A DNA stretch of 6,584 bases from Candidatus Zymogenus sp. (GTDB lineage Bacteria > Desulfobacterota > Zymogenia > Zymogenales > Zymogenaceae): assembly GCA_030613285.1 (NCBI GenBank), contig JAUWME010000140.1:1-6584 (forward strand). Reading direction: 5' to 3'. The position numbers and the translations under genes are program-made. Of the stretch, positions 1 to 5,294 are shown piece after piece; positions within the stretch are counted from its first letter, which is position 1, and each line of letters starts with the position of its first letter. The notes below the pieces were generated by a model. The model searched no databases. It was given only the letters and a program-made list of their open reading frames with translations, and had not been told where the DNA came from.

Positions 1-372
1 AAGGCGCCGGGCTTTTTCAAATACCTCCTTAGGCCATTCTCCCGATACCAATTCCTCGCGTCTGTGGATCAAAACTATCTTCCCCTCCATTGGATTTTCC
101 CTGACCCACATGGGGGTGTACAGTGCCGCCGACAGTCCGTCAAGGCGACCTGTGGCCTCAAGAAAGCCTTTTTGAAAATTCTCAACGATACGAAGCCACA
201 GCTCCGCCAGCAGGATGTCCCGAGAGGGAAACCTGTGGTAGACGGAGCCTATGGGTGCGCCGATCTCTTCGGCGATTGCAGAGATGGTAGCCGCGCCCGC
301 CCCGCTCTCCGCTACCAATTTGAGGGCCGCATCTAAAAACTCTGCACTTTGGAATTTCGCTTTTCTTCCCAT
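1..372 (-). CDS. TetR/AcrR-family transcriptional regulator, N-terminal 124 residues (cut by window edge)
   Basis: Translating the minus strand from the ATG at 372 gives an open frame of 124 codons to the window edge. Residues 8-55 form a typical TetR helix-turn-helix. FLDAALKLVAESG is the first helix, followed by ATISAIAEEIGAPIGSVYHRFPSRD, which contains the recognition helix and the family's Y-x-R/H-F-x-S/N-R/K-x-x-L signature. From about residue 60 the helical ligand-binding domain begins (LLAELWLRIVENFQKGFLEA). Family members are usually 190-210 residues, so about a third is missing off the left edge. No in-frame start exists upstream because a TAG lies six codons before the ATG, and the next Met is residue 88, so the start is firm. 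There is no Shine-Dalgarno before it. Such proteins are cytoplasmic dimeric repressors released by a small ligand. The ligand and target genes cannot be read here, but the palindrome over the start argues for autoregulation. Confidence 0.93.
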   Translation of the reverse strand, partial: MGRKAKFQSAEFLDAALKLVAESGAGAATISAIAEEIGAPIGSVYHRFPSRDILLAELWLRIVENFQKGFLEATGRLDGLSAALYTPMWVRENPMEGKIVLIHRREELVSGEWPKEVFEKARRL

Positions 373-394
373 AATAGTATCGCTATACTATTAT
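371..394. promoter_or_regulatory. Palindromic operator overlapping the TetR gene start
   Basis: Two perfect 10-bp arms, ATAATAGTAT (371-380) and ATACTATTAT (385-394), flank a 4-bp centre CGCT. Size, symmetry and place match a TetR dimer operator. It covers the -10 box and reaches into the ATG (370-372 on the plus strand reads CAT). That TetR-family genes often repress themselves from such sites is established. That this protein binds this site is inference. Confidence 0.7.
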
Positions 395-413
395 ATATAT
401 TCTAATATGTCAA
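385..413 (-). promoter_or_regulatory. Promoter of the TetR-type gene (TTGACA - 17 bp - TAGTAT)
   Basis: On the minus strand a perfect -35 box TTGACA (plus positions 408-413) is followed by a 17-bp spacer and TAGTAT (385-390). Transcription would start near 378, leaving a leader of only about 6 nt before the ATG at 372. The -10 box lies inside the inverted repeat at 371-394, so a bound repressor would block RNA polymerase directly. Confidence 0.7.
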
Positions 414-560
414 GTTATTTATGCAATATTCTTTATAAGCCTATAAATCCAAGTGCAAAAGCTAATTTCCTTCCTAACAGTTTGTCCTCTCAAATCCATT
501 TGTTCCATCGTGCTTTCCTTTGCTTTGTCAAAGAGGAAGTAGATAGTAGATGTCATCTCC
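395..560. other. Spacer between the TetR gene and the small ORF, no supported gene
   Basis: Apart from the -35 box at 408-413, nothing firm is visible. A 45-codon minus-strand frame (419-556) exists, but its putative Shine-Dalgarno GGGAG abuts the ATG and the peptide resembles nothing I recognise. No hairpin with a T-run that could serve as a terminator was found. Confidence 0.4.
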
Positions 561-626
561 CTACTTGTCTTCCCCGATGATTTCTATCGTCTCGCCAACG
601 GCGTCAAGGATTTCCTCAGGCATCAT
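561..626 (-). CDS. Possible 21-residue acidic small protein with perfect Shine-Dalgarno
   Basis: On the minus strand AAGGAGG (plus 634-640) lies 7 nt before ATG ATG, opening a 21-codon frame that ends in TAG at 561-563. The predicted peptide starts MMPEEILDAVGE and ends IIGEDK. It is strongly acidic, could form one amphipathic helix, and has no signal peptide, cysteine or membrane segment. Start may be the first or second ATG (626 or 623). It is co-oriented with the TetR gene 189 bp downstream. I do not recognise the peptide. It could be a real small protein, a leader peptide, or the preserved start of a gene whose remainder has decayed, since no frame continues it after the stop. The ribosome binding site is the main support. 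Confidence 0.4.
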   Translation of the reverse strand: MMPEEILDAVGETIEIIGEDK

Positions 627-747
627 AGTAAAACCTCCTTTTTCTACAAAATTCTTCTATATACAGAAGCTTTATAACGTTACATCTATGACAAATGCAT
701 CGAATAAGTACAATCAATGTCAATGCAAGTATAACATAAAATGCATT

Positions 748-767
748 ATGAATGGCACTTCATTCAT
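748..767. promoter_or_regulatory. Inverted repeat just upstream of the 775-802 promoter
   Basis: Perfect 7-bp arms ATGAATG (748-754) and CATTCAT (761-767) surround a 6-bp spacer, followed by a run of T to 773 and then the -35 box at 775. The position suits an operator or activator site for the downstream promoter. It also has the shape of a weak plus-strand terminator, but nothing upstream on that strand would need one. Confidence 0.35.
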
Positions 768-774
768 TTTTTTC

Positions 775-802
775 TTGACACGCCATTTTAAACATATATA
801 AT
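775..802 (+). promoter_or_regulatory. Consensus sigma-70 promoter (TTGACA - 16 bp - TATAAT)
   Basis: Both hexamers match the sigma-70 consensus exactly: TTGACA at 775-780 and TATAAT at 797-802, separated by 16 bp. It is the best promoter in the window. Transcription would begin near 809 and run rightwards into sequence with no plus-strand gene, the next being at 4568. This suggests a stable RNA rather than an mRNA. Confidence 0.65.
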
Positions 803-808
803 GAAATC

Positions 809-932
809 ATAATTACATAGGATTTCCCCACCCCCATCTAAAAGGGTTGCTTTCGGAACACAGAACGTCTCACAAATTCATTTTGAGCTGACTTCTTGAG
901 ACAACGAAGCGGAAAAGGATGGGGGTTTTTTT
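809..932 (+). ncRNA. Candidate structured small RNA of about 124 nt
   Basis: Starting at the predicted start site of the 775-802 promoter, the segment can fold into one rod of three stacked helices. P1 pairs CCCCCATC (831-838) with GATGGGGG (918-925). P2 pairs 849-855 with 905-910 (GCTTTCG with CGAAGC, one bulged T). P3 pairs GTCTCA (867-872) with TGAGAC (897-902). Internal loops are 839-848/911-917 and 856-866/903-904, with a 24-nt apical region. P1 is followed directly by T7 (926-932), as at an intrinsic terminator. The rod shape recalls 6S or SRP RNA, but the length is short for 6S and the conserved SRP apical sequence is absent. I cannot assign a family. Start, end and fold are predicted by eye, without an energy calculation. 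Confidence 0.4.
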
Positions 933-1253
933 GTCTTCACCACAACCTCCGTTCCCCCATAACGTTTCATCAAACCCAATATTGAAATAGCTGATGCCTG
1001 AATGGATGGGGAGATATTTTTAAACAAAAGTATTTGTGCTTCCGTTCCAGCCAACGATAATGAATGGAGTTGTCTCATCTAAATTTGAATTGATTTTTTG
1101 TGAAAGTGATTGGTAAAACGCAGTAGATGGTGTAACCGTAGAAGGTGAAGACCAGTAACTTGTCCAAGATTAGATGATATTTTAGATAGAAGCCATTTCT
1201 GATGTTGGGCCAGAAAAAACCCATCCCCACTCCGAAATCCACCATGTCTAATA
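933..1253. other. Gene-poor interval downstream of the large minus-strand gene
   Basis: Two short minus-strand frames, 1075-1245 (56 residues, aromatic-rich) and 878-1078 (66 residues), overlap by ATGA. Neither has a convincing Shine-Dalgarno or a recognisable product, and the second lies across the candidate RNA. The interval carries alternately oriented C/G-rich motifs (CCCCCAT at 954-960, GGATGGGG at 1004-1011, CCCATCCCC at 1220-1228) that echo the P1 helix of the candidate RNA. No clear terminator for the 1254-4109 gene is visible. Minus-strand T6 at 1214-1219 follows a G-rich run but has no matching nearby arm. Confidence 0.4.
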
Positions 1254-4109
1254 TTACCCTGCCTGTCCCTTCTCCCTCAACCTGATTTGCGTGAGCGCCT
1301 CTTTTGCTTTGGTAGCCAAAGACCTATCGCCCTTTTTTGCAAGAGTTGTTAAGATCGGCAGGGCCTTGTCTGTGCCAATCTTCCAAAGGGCTTTTATGGC
1401 GGCGTTTTGAATGGCGAAGTTTTCATCCCTTTTACCGGCGGCATGCTTGACTTTCTTCGATAGCTTGTTCAACCAGCTATTGTCGGGAATGACTACTTCT
1501 AACAGAAGGTCTTCAACCCTTTTGTCTTTTGAAATGGGAGCGTTGCCAATAAGCCCCAATGTGTTTATCGTTTCGGCCTTAAGTTCCACAAGCTGATTAC
1601 TATCGATGACATTTGCTACATTTTCCTCGCCCATATTGAGGATATTTGATAGGGAGACAATAATATTGTTGGATTTTAAGGGAAATTGGCCGATGCACAC
1701 GACGGCTCGTCGGCGGACACGGAGATTTGGGTCTCTTAGTGTTTTTAGAAGAGTTGGCTCTGCCGATGTACCCATTAGCGAACTTAAGGTAACTAAAGCC
1801 TCTTCGCGAACCCTCGGCTTTGAATGCTTTAGGAAACTCGCAACGAGGTCAACCTCGCTGTCTCCCCCAATTTTAGAAATTACAGAAAGCGCATTTCTAT
1901 GGAGATACCACGGGTTTGAGTGGTTTTTGAGTATATTTGTAATTTCCAGGATTGCAAAATCACCCATTTTTGTCAACACATTTACAGCAGCAGAGCGTAT
2001 GGACTTTATTTTACTTTCAGAAAGGACACGAATCAAGAGCTGAACACCGATTGACTCCAAAAGCTCGACTATCTTTTCAACTTCAGGCCTCAATACGTTT
2101 TTCTCGTCCTTAAATCTCTCTTCCAGCGTTTCAATGGAATCCTCCCAAATAAAATTAGTAGGATTTTGTAGGGGCAAATAACTGCTCTGTGAAAGGCGGG
2201 GATGGAGTGCAAATTTTGTTTGAACAGACTTTACAATTAAGGAGAGTGTCTTATATTCTTCCTGCTCTAATAGATCCGGCATAATTCGTCTAAAAAGCCT
2301 AATCAGCAAAAGGACATCATCTTCAGTGACGGCCTCATTGAACTTCTCCATATAAAAAGAGGGATTGTCCTTAAACTCTTTTACCAGCGTCAAGGTATTG
2401 ACGTGGTCTTTGACGGTGTCCGGAAGCTCTTCATATTTAAGTATTTTGAAAAAATAGAGCTGTTCAAAAAAGACCTCGCTCCCCTCAATCCCCTCGATTA
2501 CAACCCTTTGCGATACCCATTTAAGTATCCTCTTGACACCCTCCTTGCGGTTGATTAAGGTCGGGTGGTCGGGTTGTTCCTTTAGTTCTTTATCGATTTT
2601 TGTAAGTTCCTCGAAGACGTACTTGGAGGTAGGAATGAGAATTTGCAATGGGAAGGCTTTAACTATAATCTGTTCGAGGTCTTCAGCTTCGATTACCGCA
2701 ACGTGTTTTGCGATTATGTGGCAGTTGACCACGATGTCTTTTAACATATGTGGTTCTCTCAAGGGTCTTACAATATCCTGTACGATACGTATCTTCATGG
2801 CCTGAATCTCTTCTTCGCTTTTACCCTTGAACATCGGTAAGACCTTGAGGTCCTTGGCAAGCCTTTGGATGGCCATCTCCACACGCCAAGGTAGTTTCAT
2901 CTCAAGGAAAATCATGTCATCTACAAATACCGTAGAGACTTCTGATATTCCCTTCTCGATCAGCGCATTGGTAAGAAGGCCTCCTACCTGTCCCGATTCT
3001 CCCTTGTCCACCTTGGGATCACTCATAATATCGATAAAATCATTGAATTCGCCAAGAACGAGGGTCTTCTTCATGGAAAAACTAACGAGACTCTTACGGT
3101 TGAAGTATTCCTTAAATTTGGGGATGAAGATACTTGACTGCTCAGAACCGATGAGTCCCCTAAGACTGACCTGATCATCAAGGATGCCTGAGATCAACAC
3201 ATCAGATTGTTGTTTTGATTCCTGATTCAGGAGCGTGAGGTCAGGTCTGTCGCCGACTGCAACTTGAAACTCGTTGTAAATCCCCTCTTTTGCATCCATA
3301 CTTCCGGGGTGATCGGGGGCGTAGTAGCCGGAGCGAAGCATTGCCTTGACAAGACCTAAAATAAACTCAACCACGGGTTTCATTCTCTCCCGCTCACCTG
3401 TACTGAACTCCCTTTTAACTTTATCCACCGTTGGTGGTGGGGGCAGAGCGACCGAATTGTCGTCTTGCTTTTCAATCGTTGCAGCCCTATCTTGATTACG
3501 AATCATTTCTCTGAGTTTTTCAATTTTTTCCCCTGTCAGGGTTGAAGACAACACACCCTTTTCTGCTTCTCTTATCGGTTTTTTCTCTTGGGCTGTAGAG
3601 AGTGTATGGTGCCCTCTTGCCTCTGGCTTTGAGTCTGGGGTTTCTGGAGGAGTTGCTCTTTGTGGTTTTTCAACACGATGCCTTTCTTCTTGAGCATTTA
3701 CTTGGGCTTCTACTTTAGGAGTTTGCGCTTTTTCGTCTGGTACCAATTTTGCTGCATTGTCAAGTCGAGAAAGCTTCAACATTTTCAAATAGATATCACT
3801 TCGGTTAATATCTTTTTGGAGTTTCAGAAAAAGCTCCCGCTGTCCACGATTGAACCGCAAGGTAATACCCACTTTTCTCCCCGTGGCTGCTGCTCTCTTT
3901 TCATCTACCGAAGATGATACCCTGCACTGTACTACGAACGGGTCTGGGATTTCTGGGATGATAAGTGTCAGCAAAACGGGAGTGTTTACAGGCGGTGGCT
4001 TCGAAGTGGGAACAAGCAACATTGATTTGACGATTTCGTTTTGGAATTGTTTGAAAAACGCATCCGGAGAAGAGTAGCGAAGTTTTAGTTTTTTTACAGC
4101 CAATGCCAT
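1254..4109 (-). CDS. Large HEAT-repeat protein with atypical PilZ-like N-terminal domain (951 aa)
   Basis: Start ATG at 4109 has TGAGGA (4116-4121) 6 nt upstream; stop is TAA. No signal peptide or membrane span, so it is probably cytoplasmic. Residues about 5-112 look like a PilZ-type beta barrel (VLLTLIIPEIPDPFVVQCRV, later GRKVGITLRF), but the RxxxR and D/N-x-S-x-x-G residues that bind cyclic-di-GMP are not seen. Residues about 114-232 are a Pro/Glu/Lys-rich linker. At 261-270 GYYAPDHPGS matches the Y-x-P-x-HP motif at the head of a helical region found in many deltaproteobacterial HEAT or HD-type proteins. Residues about 670-940 hold HEAT-like units (705-727, 737-760, 767-791, 798-809, 900-924), e.g. 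VREEALVTLSSLMG. HEAT arrays serve as protein-binding scaffolds. Role and partner are unknown. No gene is directly linked to it, so it is probably monocistronic. Confidence 0.85.
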   Translation of the reverse strand: MALAVKKLKLRYSSPDAFFKQFQNEIVKSMLLVPTSKPPPVNTPVLLTLIIPEIPDPFVVQCRVSSSVDEKRAAATGRKVGITLRFNRGQRELFLKLQKDINRSDIYLKMLKLSRLDNAAKLVPDEKAQTPKVEAQVNAQEERHRVEKPQRATPPETPDSKPEARGHHTLSTAQEKKPIREAEKGVLSSTLTGEKIEKLREMIRNQDRAATIEKQDDNSVALPPPPTVDKVKREFSTGERERMKPVVEFILGLVKAMLRSGYYAPDHPGSMDAKEGIYNEFQVAVGDRPDLTLLNQESKQQSDVLISGILDDQVSLRGLIGSEQSSIFIPKFKEYFNRKSLVSFSMKKTLVLGEFNDFIDIMSDPKVDKGESGQVGGLLTNALIEKGISEVSTVFVDDMIFLEMKLPWRVEMAIQRLAKDLKVLPMFKGKSEEEIQAMKIRIVQDIVRPLREPHMLKDIVVNCHIIAKHVAVIEAEDLEQIIVKAFPLQILIPTSKYVFEELTKIDKELKEQPDHPTLINRKEGVKRILKWVSQRVVIEGIEGSEVFFEQLYFFKILKYEELPDTVKDHVNTLTLVKEFKDNPSFYMEKFNEAVTEDDVLLLIRLFRRIMPDLLEQEEYKTLSLIVKSVQTKFALHPRLSQSSYLPLQNPTNFIWEDSIETLEERFKDEKNVLRPEVEKIVELLESIGVQLLIRVLSESKIKSIRSAAVNVLTKMGDFAILEITNILKNHSNPWYLHRNALSVISKIGGDSEVDLVASFLKHSKPRVREEALVTLSSLMGTSAEPTLLKTLRDPNLRVRRRAVVCIGQFPLKSNNIIVSLSNILNMGEENVANVIDSNQLVELKAETINTLGLIGNAPISKDKRVEDLLLEVVIPDNSWLNKLSKKVKHAAGKRDENFAIQNAAIKALWKIGTDKALPILTTLAKKGDRSLATKAKEALTQIRLREKGQAG

Positions 4110-4280
4110 GAGATGTCCTCACAGGAGCGGTAAACAACCAATTGGTGTCAATCTAAATCAGTGATAGAATTTGCCGATGATATTGAGTGTCAACTATGTA
4201 TAATTCAATCTCAATGTATCATTTTTTTGAGACTACATTTCAAAGAAATTATTTGTTTTCTCATACAACTTTATCAAACT

Positions 4281-4308
4281 ATTCTACCACATATTCTTTT
4301 TTTGTCAA
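4281..4308 (-). promoter_or_regulatory. Promoter of the HEAT-repeat gene (TTGACA - 16 bp - TAGAAT)
   Basis: On the minus strand TTGACA (plus 4303-4308) is followed by a 16-bp spacer and TAGAAT (plus 4281-4286), five of six bases of the -10 consensus. Transcription would begin near 4274 and read into the ATG at 4109, giving a leader of about 165 nt, long enough for post-transcriptional control. Confidence 0.55.
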
Positions 4309-4517
4309 TAATAATGAGCAACGTTTTAGGTTTCTGAGGATACAAAACCATATTAAATAATTTGTTTCAAGTATTTTATGGCTTGACTTTTTTTACTTTC
4401 TTGGTAGGGTTATATATTAGAAATGGATGAACTTTATCTATAGACAAATAAGTTTTACACAAGACTCCAATTGCTGATGAAAAATCTTGTGATATTGTTG
4501 AAAACTAAAACCCAAGA

Positions 4518-4534
4518 TATCAATTACATTGATA
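4518..4534. promoter_or_regulatory. Inverted repeat TATCAAT-TAC-ATTGATA upstream of V4R gene
   Basis: Perfect 7-bp arms with a 3-bp centre, a compact dyad typical of an operator for a dimeric regulator. It lies 33 bp upstream of the V4R start codon and directly touches the next inverted repeat (4535-4555). Confidence 0.45.
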
Positions 4535-4555
4535 ACTAAATTAAATTGATTTAGT
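4535..4555 (+). promoter_or_regulatory. Hairpin immediately upstream of the V4R ribosome binding site
   Basis: ACTAAAT (4535-4541) and ATTTAGT (4549-4555) are perfect 7-bp arms around a 7-nt loop. The next base begins the GAGGAGG Shine-Dalgarno (4556-4562). In the mRNA this AT-rich stem would border the ribosome binding site and could influence translation, or in DNA it may be a second operator half. It shares the word ATTGAT with the neighbouring repeat. Confidence 0.4.
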
Positions 4556-4567
4556 GAGGAGGTTCCA

Positions 4568-5188
4568 ATGGTATTCAAAAAAAATTACCCGAACCAACTA
4601 TTTCACCTTGCCTTGATTACTGCAGAGGAAATCCTTGGAAAAAGCGGATTAAACGCTATTCTCAATTTTGCTAAACTGCAAAAATTCATAGGTAACTATC
4701 CACCGGACAATATGGAAATGGAACATACTTCGGAGGATTTCGCTCGACTCACGGCAGGTTTTATTGACGTCATGGGAGAGAAGGGGGCAAGGTCGCTCCT
4801 CTTCCGCGGCGGGGTTAGGGCATTTGAGATATCGCATGAACAATTTCCGGCCCTTTTTGATCTCGATGGAGTAGAACCTGAAAATAAAGTTCCAGAGAAG
4901 ATGTTTGATGAGTTTAAAAGAATATACCAAATAATTGTGGACGCTTCAATCAACATGTACGGAGATATCTATAAATTCTATGATTGTGAAGAAGGAGTTA
5001 CTTTAGAGATGTCGCCCTGTATTTGGTGTAAAGACATTAAGACTGAAAAACCAATCTGTTTTGTCCAGCTGGGATATCAGCACGGTGTGACCCGTTGGGT
5101 TCTGGGTAAACCTGCAAAGGTGGAGGAAGTTGAATGCATTGCCGCTGGCGATGATAAATGCAAATTTATAATTCATAGGCCAAAATAG
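4568..5188 (+). CDS. V4R-domain protein (4-vinyl reductase-like ligand-binding domain), 206 aa
   Basis: ATG at 4568 has a strong GAGGAGG 5 nt upstream. The C-terminal half carries the V4R signature, ending VEEVECIAAGDDKCKFIIHRP, where the E-x-C-x-x-x-GD-x-x-C-x-F pattern with Cys190 and Cys198 is diagnostic. V4R domains bind small molecules or metals and occur alone or at the N-terminus of XylR-type regulators. Here the domain stands alone, with no AAA+ or DNA-binding module. The N-terminal 110 residues are helical (LALITAEEILGKSGLNAILNF). Further cysteines are Cys140, the pair Cys151/Cys154 in PCIWC, and Cys164; with the terminal two they could bind metal or sense redox state. No signal peptide or membrane span, so it is cytoplasmic. 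An A8 run covers codons 4-6. The membrane-protein gene follows after 106 bp. Ligand and function are unknown. Confidence 0.85.
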   Translation: MVFKKNYPNQLFHLALITAEEILGKSGLNAILNFAKLQKFIGNYPPDNMEMEHTSEDFARLTAGFIDVMGEKGARSLLFRGGVRAFEISHEQFPALFDLDGVEPENKVPEKMFDEFKRIYQIIVDASINMYGDIYKFYDCEEGVTLEMSPCIWCKDIKTEKPICFVQLGYQHGVTRWVLGKPAKVEEVECIAAGDDKCKFIIHRPK

Positions 5189-5201
5189 TTGAAATTGACA
5201 C

Positions 5202-5229
5202 GCCTGCACTCTCAAAAGAAATTGCAGGC
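5202..5229 (+). terminator. GC-rich hairpin after the V4R gene (weak or partial terminator)
   Basis: GCCTGCA (5202-5208) and TGCAGGC (5223-5229) form a perfect 7-bp stem with a 14-nt loop, 13 bases after the V4R stop. No T-run follows, so it is not a standard intrinsic terminator. It may instead protect the 3' end or attenuate read-through into the next gene. Confidence 0.35.
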
Positions 5230-5294
5230 CGTTAAATGACCTTAATAAACAAATCTATTTGCATATTAAATATTAACTATTAGTGGAGAAAATA

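Larger units (their letters stand above)
4110..4567. other. AT-rich divergent intergenic region (458 bp)
   Basis: No gene is supported here. It separates the minus-strand HEAT gene from the plus-strand V4R gene and must hold both leaders. Besides the elements listed separately, I see a perfect 10-bp palindrome ACCAATTGGT (4137-4146), a second TTGACA on the minus strand (4188-4193) with only a poor -10, and weak plus-strand promoter candidates: TTGACT 4383-4388 with TAGGGT 4405-4410, or TTTACT 4392-4397 with TATTAG 4415-4420. Tiny frames such as the 20-codon one at 4477 lack a ribosome binding site. Confidence 0.5.

Noticed and set aside
419..556. 45-codon minus-strand frame between the small ORF and the TetR gene
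   Set aside because: The GGGAG upstream touches the start codon (1-nt spacing), and the translation has no family features.
809..932. Assignment of the candidate RNA to 6S RNA or SRP RNA
   Set aside because: It is short for 6S and has no clear central promoter-like bubble. The conserved SRP apical sequence (GGTCAGG... GGAA... AGCAG) is absent.
878..1078. 66-codon minus-strand frame
   Set aside because: No Shine-Dalgarno and no recognisable protein features. It crosses the inverted-repeat structure of the candidate RNA, so it is probably a chance frame.
1075..1245. 56-codon minus-strand frame just after the HEAT gene, overlapping the next frame by ATGA
   Set aside because: The only G-rich stretch before its ATG is about 12 nt away and the aromatic-rich peptide matches nothing known. 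Too weak to call without conservation data.
1214..1245. Intrinsic terminator of the HEAT gene
   Set aside because: T6 on the minus strand follows a G-rich run, but no adjacent complementary arm exists to form a stem.
4477..4539. 20-codon plus-strand frame upstream of the V4R gene
   Set aside because: No ribosome binding site before its ATG, and it overlaps the two inverted repeats, so it is probably chance.
5283..5294. GTG start for the membrane protein
   Set aside because: The GTG lies within the GTGGAG that serves the ATG at 5295 and has no Shine-Dalgarno of its own.
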